A stretch of DNA of 64,000 nucleotides from Erythrobacter sp. EC-HK427 (GTDB lineage Bacteria > Pseudomonadota > Alphaproteobacteria > Sphingomonadales > Sphingomonadaceae): contig NZ_LR701479.1 of assembly GCF_902498745.1 (NCBI RefSeq), positions 810,292 to 874,291 on the forward strand. The letters run 5' to 3'. Below the pieces are notes generated by a model that did no database searches, was not told the DNA's origin, and saw nothing but the letters and a program-made list of their open reading frames with translations. Position 1 is the stretch's first letter. The number at the start of each line of letters is the position of its first letter. Below, piece after piece: positions 53,143 to 60,393 of this stretch. The position numbers and the translations under genes are program-made.

Positions 53143-53153
53143 AAACGGAAATT

Positions 53154-53807
53154 ATGAACATAGAAATCCTCTACGAAGACGGCGAAGCGCTGGTCATTAA
53201 CAAGCCTGCGGGCCTACCTATCGAGCGGCCGCGCAAGGGCGGAGCTTCGCTTGAAGACCATCTCGAAGCGCTGAAGCTCGGCTTCCAGCGCGCGCCGCAA
53301 GCCGTCCACCGGCTCGATACCGATACCAGCGGCTGCCTTCTCCTCGCGCGCAATCCCAAGTCGCTGAAGCGCTTCAACGCCGCGTTCGAGGCGAAACTGG
53401 TCAGCAAGACCTATCTGGGCATTGTCGCCGGGGTGGTGAGCGAGGAGGGAGGCACCATCGACCTCGCGCTGTCCAAAATCAGCAGCGAGGCCAAGGGCTG
53501 GCGGATGATCGTCGCCAAAAAGGGCAAGCCCTCGGTCACCCACTGGACGAAGCGCAAGGAGCTGGAGGGCGGGCTGACGCTCGTCGAATTCCGCCCCGAA
53601 ACCGGCCGCACCCACCAGATCCGCGTCCATGCCGAACACGCTTTCGGGCGCAGCCTGCTGGGCGATCCGGTTTATGGCCACAAGGATGCGCGGGTGAGCC
53701 GCACGATGCTCCATGCCTCCGCCATCACCGTGCCGCGCGAAGGCAAACCGGCTATCATCGCAGAAGCGCCGCTTCCCGCCGACTTTCTGGCGCTGGGAGC
53801 GGGATAG
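53154..53807 (+). CDS. RluA-family pseudouridine synthase
   Basis: This 217-aa enzyme isomerises uridine in rRNA or tRNA. It has the RluA motif HRLDTDTSGCLLLAR with catalytic Asp, the N-terminal VINKPAGLPIERPRKG and the C-terminal GRTHQIRVHAEHAFGRSLLG. The S4 RNA-binding domain of RluC/RluD is absent, so it is a short, RluA/RluE/TruC-like form. Target not known. The stop overlaps the GTG of arfB by 1 nt. Confidence 0.92.
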   Translation: MNIEILYEDGEALVINKPAGLPIERPRKGGASLEDHLEALKLGFQRAPQAVHRLDTDTSGCLLLARNPKSLKRFNAAFEAKLVSKTYLGIVAGVVSEEGGTIDLALSKISSEAKGWRMIVAKKGKPSVTHWTKRKELEGGLTLVEFRPETGRTHQIRVHAEHAFGRSLLGDPVYGHKDARVSRTMLHASAITVPREGKPAIIAEAPLPADFLALGAG

Positions 53808-54223
53808 TGTCCGGCATCCTCGACGATCTGCTGTCGCGTGCGAATGCGATTGCCGAGGAAAGCTTTATCGCCGCCTCCGGCCCCGGCGGGCAGAACGTCA
53901 ACAAGGTGGCGACAGCGGTGCAATTGCGGGTGAACATCTACGCGCTCGGCCTCGCTCCGCGCGTGTTCCACCGGCTGCAAGATCTGGCGGGCAACCGGCT
54001 CAACCAGGCGGGCGAGATCGTGATCGACGCGCGCAACCACCGCACGCAGGAAGCGAATCGGCGCGAGGCGCGCGAGCGGCTGGGCGAGATGCTGGCCAAG
54101 GCCCTGATCGAGCCCAAGGCCCGCGCCAAGACCCGGGTGAACCGCGTCGGCAAGACCAAACGCCTTGCCAGCAAGAAGGCGCAGGGCGAGAAAAAGGCGC
54201 TGCGGGGGAAGGTTGATCTCTAG
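53807..54223 (+). CDS. arfB: alternative ribosome-rescue factor ArfB (YaeJ)
   Basis: The 138-aa protein hydrolyses peptidyl-tRNA on ribosomes stalled without a stop codon. The catalytic GGQ is at residues 27-29 in ASGPGGQNVNKVATAV. The C-terminus is a long Lys/Arg-rich tail that inserts in the mRNA channel (KRLASKKAQGEKKAL). RF-1/2 recognition domains are absent, which distinguishes it from release factors. GTG start shares a base with the RluA stop. Confidence 0.93.
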   Translation: MSGILDDLLSRANAIAEESFIAASGPGGQNVNKVATAVQLRVNIYALGLAPRVFHRLQDLAGNRLNQAGEIVIDARNHRTQEANRREARERLGEMLAKALIEPKARAKTRVNRVGKTKRLASKKAQGEKKALRGKVDL

Positions 54224-54244
54224 GCGGACGCACGCGCTCGCCGC

Positions 54245-54273
54245 TTGACTTTTCCCCGATTCTCCATCATTGG
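54245..54273 (+). promoter_or_regulatory. candidate promoter of rpmG
   Basis: A near-consensus -35, TTGACT, at 54245 is followed 17 nt later by CATTGG, a poor -10. The gene start lies 85 nt further on. The sequence CATTGGCGC here is also present before the candidate sRNA (55394). The -10 assignment is uncertain. Confidence 0.3.
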
Positions 54274-54357
54274 CGCTGCGATTGAGGGCGGCGCGCTGCG
54301 TCGCCTGTTGTTTTTTCGGACCGCTGTGGTCCTCCAAACATATTCGAAGGCAAGACC

Positions 54358-54525
54358 ATGGCGAAGCCCGCAACCATCAAGATCCGCCTCAATTCGACGG
54401 CAGACACCGGCCACTTCTACGTGACCAAGAAAAACCCGCGCAATCACACCGAGAAGTTCACCTTCCGCAAGTATGATCCGATCGCGAAGAAGCACGTCGA
54501 ATATAAGGAAGGCAAGATCAAGTAA
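54358..54525 (+). CDS. rpmG: 50S ribosomal protein L33
   Basis: The 55-aa protein starts [20 protein letters not shown] and ends [12 protein letters not shown], the classic bacterial L33. It has no Cys, so it is the zinc-free C-minus type usual in proteobacteria. GAAGG lies 9 nt before the ATG. It stands alone between arfB and lolA. Confidence 0.95.
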   Translation: MAKPATIKIRLNSTADTGHFYVTKKNPRNHTEKFTFRKYDPIAKKHVEYKEGKIK

Positions 54526-54630
54526 GGCGGCGCCCCGCGCTCTCTTTCAGAAAACTTGCCAGAAACCTGAACAGCGCCACCCCGCGAAGTTCAGTGACAG
54601 TTCAACGCTCCGCCATTAGGAACCGAGGCA

Positions 54631-54651
54631 CGCTCCCAAAAGTCGGGAGCG
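54631..54651 (+). other. hairpin in the lolA leader
   Basis: CGCTCCC-aaaagtc-GGGAGCG lies 20 nt before the lolA start and no T-run follows, so it is not a terminator. Just upstream are three related words, CTGAAC, GTTCAG and AGTTCAAC, at about 54575-54605. Both could be regulatory, but no known element is recognised. Confidence 0.35.
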
Positions 54652-54671
54652 GCACTCGCAAGGATGGAATG

Positions 54672-55343
54672 ATGAACACGATTGCCCGCCTGATCGCCAA
54701 GCCCCTCGCCGCCACCATGGTTGGTGCGCTGGCGCTGTCCGCGCCTCTGGCCGTGACCGCCGCCGAGGCGCCCGCCGCGCGCGCCTCCAGCCAGACCGAC
54801 GATCTTGACCGCGCGGTGGCCGCCTTGCGCGCCATCACCACGCTGCGCGCCGATTTCACCCAGACCGACCGTGCGGGTAACAGCGTTTCGGGCACGCTCA
54901 CCATGCGCAATCCCGGCCGTATCCGCTTCGAATATGGCCGCGACACCAATATGCTCGTCGTGTCGGACGGGCGCGCGCTGACGCTGGTCGATTACGATGT
55001 GAACCAGGTCGAACGCTGGCCGATCCGCAATTCGCCATTGGGCGCGCTGCTCGATCCGCAGAACAATATGCGCGGCTATGGGCGGTTGGTGCCCACCAGT
55101 TCGAGCAATGTCATCAGCATCGAAGTGCGGGATTCTTCGCGTCCCGAATTCGGCGTCATCACGATGATCTTCGTCGAGGATTCGGGCGCGCCGGGCGGGC
55201 TGGAGCTCGCCAGCTGGGTGGCGCTCGATGCGCAGAACACCCGCACCACGGTGCGGCTGCGCAACCATCGCTACGGCGTGTCGGTGCCTGACAGCGCGTT
55301 CACCTATCGCGATCCGCGCCGCTCGACCCGTCGCCCGGGGTAG
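54672..55343 (+). CDS. lolA: LolA-like outer-membrane lipoprotein carrier
   Basis: The 223-aa periplasmic protein has a signal peptide (to AEA, about residue 33) and the LolA domain: LRADFTQTDRAGNSVSGTLT, PGRIRFEYGRDTNMLVVSDGR and YDVNQVERWPI. LolA ferries lipoproteins from the Lol release complex to the outer membrane. Start is set to ATG 54672, 7 nt from AAGGA; an adjacent ATG (54669) is equally open. A terminator-ended RNA follows about 80 nt after the stop. Confidence 0.9.
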   Translation: MNTIARLIAKPLAATMVGALALSAPLAVTAAEAPAARASSQTDDLDRAVAALRAITTLRADFTQTDRAGNSVSGTLTMRNPGRIRFEYGRDTNMLVVSDGRALTLVDYDVNQVERWPIRNSPLGALLDPQNNMRGYGRLVPTSSSNVISIEVRDSSRPEFGVITMIFVEDSGAPGGLELASWVALDAQNTRTTVRLRNHRYGVSVPDSAFTYRDPRRSTRRPG

Positions 55344-55424
55344 TCACTCGCCGCCGAACGGTTGTAAATTTGCGACAAGCAACGGCGAAAATTCATTGGC
55401 GCGACAGGCTCCGCACCCTAAATT

Positions 55425-55553
55425 ACAACTTCAAGACGCCCGGGGCGGGTTTCCCCCCTGTTGCCCTGCTCCACCAAAGGGCGTTCTTGAAAAGCGTGAC
55501 GAACGCTGAAAATGGAACCCCCGTCGCAATGCCCCCGCGGCGGGGGTTTTTTT
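55425..55553 (+). ncRNA. candidate structured small RNA downstream of lolA
   Basis: Three ordered stem-loops end in an intrinsic terminator. SL1 pairs TTCAAGACGCCC (55430) with GGGCGTTCTTGAA (55479) and encloses a C-rich loop (TTTCCCCCC, CTGCTCCACC). SL2 is AGCGT-gacga-ACGCT (55493-55507). SL3 is AACCCCCG/CGGGGGTT with seven T's. No coding frame fits. The 5' end is estimated. C-rich single-stranded loops could pair with ribosome-binding sites, but targets are unknown. It could instead be the structured 3' UTR of lolA. Confidence 0.5.
55516..55553 (+). terminator. intrinsic terminator of the candidate sRNA or lolA transcript
   Basis: AACCCCCG (55516) pairs with CGGGGGTT (55541) and a run of seven T's (55547-55553) follows. 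An inner CCCCC-gcggc-GGGGG stem is an alternative fold. A weaker backup hairpin TCCC-gcttt-GGGA with seven T's lies at 55555-55577. Confidence 0.8.
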
Positions 55554-55583
55554 ATCCCGCTTTGGGAGATTTTTTTGGGTGCG

Positions 55584-55709
55584 CTGACACATCCGTGTCA
55601 GCTCGGTGCCAGCCCGACTCCCCCACCCAGCCACCCGATAACGTATCGGACAATTATCGGGTGGCTGGGTGGGGGAGTCGGGCTGGGGCCGCGCAAGCTG
55701 GCAGCTTGC
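55584..55709. repeat. hairpin cluster with a perfect 33-bp inverted repeat and G-quadruplex motif
   Basis: The central arms 55609-55641 and 55654-55686 are exact complements (33 of 33) around a 12-nt spacer. Smaller hairpins flank it: CTGACAC-atcc-GTGTCAG (55584-55601) and GCAAGCT..AGCTTGC (about 55693-55709). The right arm has GGG tracts at 55659, 55667, 55671, 55680 and 55685, a potential plus-strand quadruplex, and the left arm is the mirror on the minus strand. No coding function is visible. Confidence 0.9.
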
Positions 55710-55740
55710 TGACAGCGGTCCATGCACCTAAAGCAGCTCG

Positions 55741-56535
55741 ATGATCTCGATCGCCACATGGAACATCAATTCCGTCCGCCTGCGCCTGCCCATTGTCGAA
55801 CGGTTCCTTAAAGAGGAAGCGCCCGATGTGCTGTGCTTGCAGGAAATCAAATGCCAGGCGGAACAGTTTCCGGCCAAGGCGCTGGCCGAGCTTGGCTATG
55901 TCCACCAAGCGGTGCACGGGCAGAAAGGCTATCACGGTGTTGCCACGGTCAGCCGCGTGCCGATCACCCAAATCGCCCGTCACGACTGGCAAGCCAATGG
56001 CGAGGCGCGCCATGTCGGGGTGGAAATCGGCGGGCCGGGCAAGGGCATGATCCTCGAGAATGTCTATGTCCCCGCTGGCGGCGACGAGCCCGACCGGACG
56101 GTGAACCCCAAATTCGGGCAGAAGCTCGATTTCCTCGAACGGATGACGCGCTGGGCGGATGCGGTAGACCGGCCCACGCTGATCGTCGGCGATTTCAACA
56201 TCGCTCCGCTCGAAAGCGATGTGTGGAGCCACAAGCAGCTTGTGAAAGTCGTCAGCCACACGCCCATCGAATGCGAGGCGCTGCAACGCTTCAAGGACGC
56301 GCATGGCTGGGCGGATATCGGGCGCGAGCACATCCGCGATCCGCAACGCTATTACAGCTGGTGGAGCTACCGCGCGAAGGATTGGCAGGCGAATGATCGC
56401 GGGCGGCGGCTTGATCATATGTGGGCCAGCGCCGATCTCGCCGCGCAATCGACCCGCCACTGGCTGCGCGAGGATGCGCGCGGGTGGGAAAAGCCTTCGG
56501 ACCATATTCCGCTCATCACCGCGTTCGATCTCTGA
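55741..56535 (+). CDS. xth: exodeoxyribonuclease III
   Basis: This 264-aa AP endonuclease/3'-5' exonuclease for base-excision repair has the catalytic Glu E35 in DVLCLQEIKCQ, the DNase I-like core FNIAPLESDVWSH, RLDHMWASADL and the final SDHIPLITAFDL with the active His. It starts MISIATWNINSVRLRL, the canonical N-terminus. The gene begins 31 nt after the hairpin cluster; ribA follows after 2 nt. Confidence 0.95.
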   Translation: MISIATWNINSVRLRLPIVERFLKEEAPDVLCLQEIKCQAEQFPAKALAELGYVHQAVHGQKGYHGVATVSRVPITQIARHDWQANGEARHVGVEIGGPGKGMILENVYVPAGGDEPDRTVNPKFGQKLDFLERMTRWADAVDRPTLIVGDFNIAPLESDVWSHKQLVKVVSHTPIECEALQRFKDAHGWADIGREHIRDPQRYYSWWSYRAKDWQANDRGRRLDHMWASADLAAQSTRHWLREDARGWEKPSDHIPLITAFDL

Positions 56536-56537
56536 GC

Positions 56538-57602
56538 ATGGACGGGCGCTCCCCTGCACGGCGCGTGGCGCAAGCGGTGGACGCGCTGCGCCATGGCTGG
56601 CCGCTGCGTATCGGGAATGCGCCTCCGCTGCTGCCGATCGAGACATCGCCCGATAGCGCGCCGCAATCGGCACAGCTGCTGATCTCGGCGGCGCGGGCGG
56701 AAACGCTCAAGCTCGGCAACCAGCGCGCTGCGGCGGGCGGGCACACACCGGTGCTGGTGCACGCGGCAGAGGCGCTCGACACGCGCAGCGCCTTGCCTGT
56801 GGCCGACCCCGCGCTCGACGCGGCGAACCCGCTCAAAGGGCCGTTCAAGGCAGAGCCGCTTGGCTGGGCGGAGGAAGCGGCGGCAGCGATGGAGCTGGCG
56901 CGGATCGCGGGGATCCTGCCCGCCTTCCTCGTCGATCCGCAGCCTGCGGGCGAGGCGGTGGCGCTGGAGGCTAGCGATCTGGCGGCATGGGCCGCGCCCG
57001 ACAATCTCGCCATCGCCACCCGCGCGCGCCTGCCCATCGCGCAGGAGGAACACGCCGAGATCGTCGCCTTCCGCTCAGCCAACGATCCGCGCGAACACGT
57101 CGCCATCGTGCTGGGCGAGTCCTCGTCAGACCGCGCCCCGCTTGTCCGCCTGCATTCCGAATGCCTGACGGGCGACATTTTCGGCAGCCTCAAATGCGAT
57201 TGCGGCCCGCAATTGGACGGCGCGCTCGCCGCGATGTCGACCGAAGCGACGCAGGGCGGCTGGGGCGTGCTGCTGTATATGCGGCAGGAAGGGCGTGGGA
57301 TTGGCCTCATCAACAAGCTGCGCGCCTATCGCCTGCAAGACGAGGGTCACGACACGCTGGAGGCCAATCGCCGCTTGGGCCTGCCCGAGGAAGCGCGCGA
57401 TTTCCCGCTGGCGGCGCGGATGCTCGATTTGCTGGGCGTGGGCGCGGTGCGGTTGATGACCAACAATCCGGAGAAGGTCGCGGCTTTGGAATCTGCCGGA
57501 GTGACGGTCAAAGAGCGGGTGCCGCACCAGCGCCCCGCCAACCCGCACAATGCCCGATACCTCGCCACCAAGCGCGACCGGGCGGGGCATTTGCTTACAT
57601 AG
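56538..57602 (+). CDS. ribA: GTP cyclohydrolase II
   Basis: RibA opens GTP in the first committed step of riboflavin synthesis. The catalytic domain (about residues 170-354) has zinc ligands C209, C220 and C222 in HSECLTGDIFGSLKCDCG and the RQEGRGIGLINKLRAY loop. The first ~165 residues are an extra domain without DHBP synthase motifs, as in other sphingomonad RibA proteins, so ribB must be elsewhere. ATG 56538 follows the xth stop by 2 nt. Confidence 0.93.
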   Translation: MDGRSPARRVAQAVDALRHGWPLRIGNAPPLLPIETSPDSAPQSAQLLISAARAETLKLGNQRAAAGGHTPVLVHAAEALDTRSALPVADPALDAANPLKGPFKAEPLGWAEEAAAAMELARIAGILPAFLVDPQPAGEAVALEASDLAAWAAPDNLAIATRARLPIAQEEHAEIVAFRSANDPREHVAIVLGESSSDRAPLVRLHSECLTGDIFGSLKCDCGPQLDGALAAMSTEATQGGWGVLLYMRQEGRGIGLINKLRAYRLQDEGHDTLEANRRLGLPEEARDFPLAARMLDLLGVGAVRLMTNNPEKVAALESAGVTVKERVPHQRPANPHNARYLATKRDRAGHLLT

Positions 57603-57607
57603 AACGC

Positions 57608-58606
57608 TTAGCGCACTTCGTAACGGGTCAGGCCGCGGCCCAGCGTGTTCTCGCCGATGCCGCCCATATCGCCCGACCAGTCAGCCACGAACACCGTGTT
57701 GCGATCAACGCCCGGTGCCAGCCGTGCGTCATTGCCGACCACGACCAGCCCGCTGGAGCTGCGCTGGCGGCCCTCGGCGGCCACCGCGATGAAGGCGGAG
57801 TAGTTTTCCTTGTCCGCGCCTTGCACGAACCAGTTATTGCTGATCTGTCCGGCGGAACCGCCCGGCAGGTCGATCATGTAATTGGTCGCGCGCCCTGCGG
57901 CATCGTCAAAGCTGCACGAGGCGATATCGACGCGGGCCGCACGCGATTTGACGTAATGCCCGCCGCGTCCCTGCTCGAACCGGCTGCGGGTGATGCGGAC
58001 ATGGGCGAGATCGCCGGTATAGACCGAATGCGCACAGCCGCCCGCGCCTTCGCAGGTGCCGAGGCGGGTAAAGGTCGAACGGTCGATGACGAGGCGCGAA
58101 TTGGTGTCGCTCGCGGTCAGGATGCCCTGCTGGCTATCGCGGAACCAGCTTTCGGCGACGGTCAGATTGCCCGCTTCAAAGCGGATGCCTGCCCCGTTGT
58201 AATCGGGCACGCGCATGTTTTCGAAGATGATGCCCGCGACTTCGGCATTGCGCCCGCGCAGCACCAGCGCCGCCTTGCCTTCGCAGGTCACGCCGTCGAA
58301 GATCACCGAACCCGGCTCGGCGGCGAGATAGGACACTTCGCCCGCGCTTTGCACCGCGCATTGTTCATGGCGGCCCGGTGCAATCGCAATGGTGCCGCGC
58401 CCATCGCCAATCGCGTTCACCGCATCCTGCAAACGGGTAAAGCCCTGTCCGGTCTCCACCACCGTATACGGCGCATCGGAGGCCTGCGCGAACAGCGCGC
58501 TGGCGGGAATGGCAGCAATGGCGAGCGCGGCCACACCAAGCGCAAACTTGGCGGTGAGGCGCGATGCTGGAGAGCGGGCGGGCGAGCAGGGGACGGCGTG
58601 TGTCAT
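57608..58606 (-). CDS. secreted right-handed beta-helix protein
   Basis: The 332-aa protein has a signal peptide (hydrophobic segment at residues 20-40, to FAQA), then GFTRLQDAVNAIGDGRGTIA-type sequence that opens many parallel beta-helix proteins. Repeated coils follow with N/D/G-rich turns (VTCEGKAALVLRGRNAEVAG and similar). No catalytic triad of pectate lyase is visible. It probably binds or modifies a polysaccharide outside the cell. Convergent with ribA. Confidence 0.8.
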   Translation of the reverse strand: MTHAVPCSPARSPASRLTAKFALGVAALAIAAIPASALFAQASDAPYTVVETGQGFTRLQDAVNAIGDGRGTIAIAPGRHEQCAVQSAGEVSYLAAEPGSVIFDGVTCEGKAALVLRGRNAEVAGIIFENMRVPDYNGAGIRFEAGNLTVAESWFRDSQQGILTASDTNSRLVIDRSTFTRLGTCEGAGGCAHSVYTGDLAHVRITRSRFEQGRGGHYVKSRAARVDIASCSFDDAAGRATNYMIDLPGGSAGQISNNWFVQGADKENYSAFIAVAAEGRQRSSSGLVVVGNDARLAPGVDRNTVFVADWSGDMGGIGENTLGRGLTRYEVR

Positions 58607-58658
58607 GCCCGCAGGCGTAGCGCAAAAGGGTTAAAGGGCGGCTAAGTCTGCCCTGCGC

Positions 58659-58907
58659 TCAGCCCCGCCAGCGCCACCCACCGCGCGTATGCCGCTTGGC
58701 GAGCCAGAGGAAGGGCATCGTGATTGCGGTTAGGGCGAGAATGAACAGCGGAAGGCCAAGCCATGCGACGGACAAGGCAAGCCCGATCGCGACCCCGATA
58801 TAGCCGAGGAGCAAAACCCACCCCTGCCAGGCACAGGGCAAACCCGCACCGTAGCCGAAGGATTTGGGTTCGAACCAGGGTTCGGTTCCAAGTAAGCCGC
58901 GCAGCAT
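58659..58907 (-). CDS. small membrane protein of the SPFH operon (distal)
   Basis: This 82-aa protein has two TM helices (about residues 29-50 and 53-72), an aromatic N-terminus with GTEPWFEPKSFGYGAG and a basic C-terminus. The ATG at 58907 is 1 nt after the stop of the preceding small membrane protein gene; the upstream part of the open frame lies inside that gene. No family recognised. Fourth and last gene of the SPFH/ribbon-helix-helix operon. Confidence 0.7.
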   Translation of the reverse strand: MLRGLLGTEPWFEPKSFGYGAGLPCAWQGWVLLLGYIGVAIGLALSVAWLGLPLFILALTAITMPFLWLAKRHTRGGWRWRG

Positions 58908-58908
58908 T

Positions 58909-59205
58909 CTACTTCCCCTTGGTCTTCGGGCCATCCGGCTGGTTGAGGTCGATGATGTCGGCGCGGGCAATTTGCCAGCGGAACATCAGCACACACCAGA
59001 TCGCGGTTGCCACCAGAAACAGGACAGTCGCCGTGGCCTTGCCCCAGACCCCGGCGAGAGTCGGCATAAACAGCGAATAGAGCAGGGCTAGGATCGCGAA
59101 GGGGATGAACCACACACCGGTGGCAATCCACCCGGCGCGGCCCTTGGCCACGATCCTCCGGTTCCAGCCGCGCTTGTAGTAATAGAAGATCTTCTCCTCG
59201 GCCAT
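58909..59205 (-). CDS. small membrane protein of the SPFH operon (proximal)
   Basis: This 98-aa protein has two TMs (about residues 28-50 and 54-74) between a Tyr/Lys/Arg-rich N-terminus (EEKIFYYYKRGWNRR) and an acidic-then-basic tail. No family recognised. It starts 3 nt after the ribbon-helix-helix gene and is probably translated together with it. Confidence 0.7.
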   Translation of the reverse strand: MAEEKIFYYYKRGWNRRIVAKGRAGWIATGVWFIPFAILALLYSLFMPTLAGVWGKATATVLFLVATAIWCVLMFRWQIARADIIDLNQPDGPKTKGK

Positions 59206-59208
59206 CGG

Positions 59209-59403
59209 TCATTCCTCCTTGGGCGGCCTGCCCCGTGGCGGGCGTTGGCTTATTGGGACCGCAAGACCGCGCCCCTTCAACGCCTCGCGCAGCAGCACTT
59301 CGATTTCGGCATTCACCGAGCGCAGCTCGCCCGCCGCCAGACGCTCCACCGCAGTGTGGAGCGCCGGGTCGAGCCGCAGGGCAAAGGCCTTTTTCTGCGC
59401 CAT
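59209..59403 (-). CDS. ribbon-helix-helix (Arc/CopG-like) DNA-binding protein
   Basis: The 64-aa protein fits an RHH repressor: beta-strand KAFALRLDPALHTAVERLA (residues 5-23) followed by a second helix RSVNAEIEVLLREALKGR (28-45). The C-terminal tail is Pro/Arg-rich. Such proteins bind palindromes as dimers. No toxin gene is adjacent, so it is not an obvious antitoxin. It is 6 nt downstream of the SPFH gene and is a candidate to bind the palindrome at 60330. Confidence 0.8.
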   Translation of the reverse strand: MAQKKAFALRLDPALHTAVERLAAGELRSVNAEIEVLLREALKGRGLAVPISQRPPRGRPPKEE

Positions 59404-59409
59404 AGTCTC

Positions 59410-60315
59410 TTAGTAAAGCGAGCCTGCATTGACGACCGGGTTCACTTCCCGCTCGCCGCACAGCACCACCATGAGGTTGGACACCATCGCGGCGCGGCGT
59501 TCGTCATCCAGTTCGACAATCCCGTCCGCGCTGAGCTTTTCCAGCGCCATTTGCACCATGCTGACCGCACCCGCCACCAGCTTGGCGCGCGCCGCGATCA
59601 CCGCTTCGGCCTGCTGGCGGCGCAGCATCGCTCCGGCGATTTCGCTGGCATAGGCCAAGTGGGTGAGGCTCGCCTCGTCCACCACCACGCCCGCGACCGA
59701 CAGACGTTCGTTGAACTCGGTTTGCAGCTCGGAATTGACCACTTCGGGATGACCGCGCAGCGTCGTCTCGTTCTCCTCGAAATCGTCATAGGGATGGCGC
59801 GCGCCGACGGTGCGCAGCCCCGCCTCGATCTGGATGTTCACGAATTCCTTGTAATCGTCGACATCGAACACCGCCTGCGCGGTATCGCGCACGCGCCAGA
59901 CGACGTTGCACGCGATATCAACGGGATTGCCGCGCTTGTCGTTGATCTTGATGCGTTCGGAATGGACATTGTGCGCGCGCACATTGACCTTTTTCTTGCC
60001 CATCCATGGCCACACCCAGCGCAGGCCCTCGGTGCGGTCGGTGCCGCGATATTCGCCGAACAGCGTGATCACGACGCCCTGGTTGGGTTGGAGCATATAG
60101 AACCCCGCCCAGGCGAACAGCGCCAGCACCATGCCGAGGATGGAAGCGAGGATCATCATCGCCCCGCCGCCCGCTTCAGCCGCCCAGATGCCGTTGGGAA
60201 TACCCCAGCCCGATACCACCGTCAGCGCTAGCGTGACGGCCAGCATGAGAAATCCGTTGTAGCCGCTGGCGGGGACTTCCCGGCTGCGGGCCATGTGCGT
60301 GTGCTCTTGATCCAT
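59410..60315 (-). CDS. SPFH/Band 7 domain membrane protein
   Basis: The 301-aa protein has two TMs (about residues 21-42 and 50-72) and a cytoplasmic-facing SPFH domain (about 75-250: [60 protein letters not shown]). A helical, Ala-rich C-terminus follows. It resembles stomatin/flotillin-type scaffolds. A strong AGGAGGG site precedes the ATG. First gene of an operon with an RHH protein and two small membrane proteins. Confidence 0.9.
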   Translation of the reverse strand: MDQEHTHMARSREVPASGYNGFLMLAVTLALTVVSGWGIPNGIWAAEAGGGAMMILASILGMVLALFAWAGFYMLQPNQGVVITLFGEYRGTDRTEGLRWVWPWMGKKKVNVRAHNVHSERIKINDKRGNPVDIACNVVWRVRDTAQAVFDVDDYKEFVNIQIEAGLRTVGARHPYDDFEENETTLRGHPEVVNSELQTEFNERLSVAGVVVDEASLTHLAYASEIAGAMLRRQQAEAVIAARAKLVAGAVSMVQMALEKLSADGIVELDDERRAAMVSNLMVVLCGEREVNPVVNAGSLY

Positions 60316-60329
60316 ATGAAATGCCCTCC

Positions 60330-60359
60330 TGATATAAATATGATATCGTATTTATATCA
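60330..60359. promoter_or_regulatory. 30-bp AT-rich palindrome (operator) upstream of the SPFH operon
   Basis: TGATATAAATA (60330-60340) and TATTTATATCA (60349-60359) are perfect reverse complements. The 8-nt centre contains GATATC exactly at the dyad, so only one base pair of 15 is mismatched. The whole sequence is AT-rich in a GC-rich chromosome and ends 15 nt before the SPFH start codon, overlapping the expected -10 region. This fits a repressor operator. Confidence 0.75.
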
Positions 60360-60393
60360 AACGAGACCGATTGCAACCGGAATCGGCGAGGGA

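Noticed and set aside
59209-59403. Ribbon-helix-helix gene as part of a toxin-antitoxin module
   Set aside because: Neighbours are an SPFH protein and small membrane proteins; no RelE-, HicA- or PIN-like toxin lies beside it.
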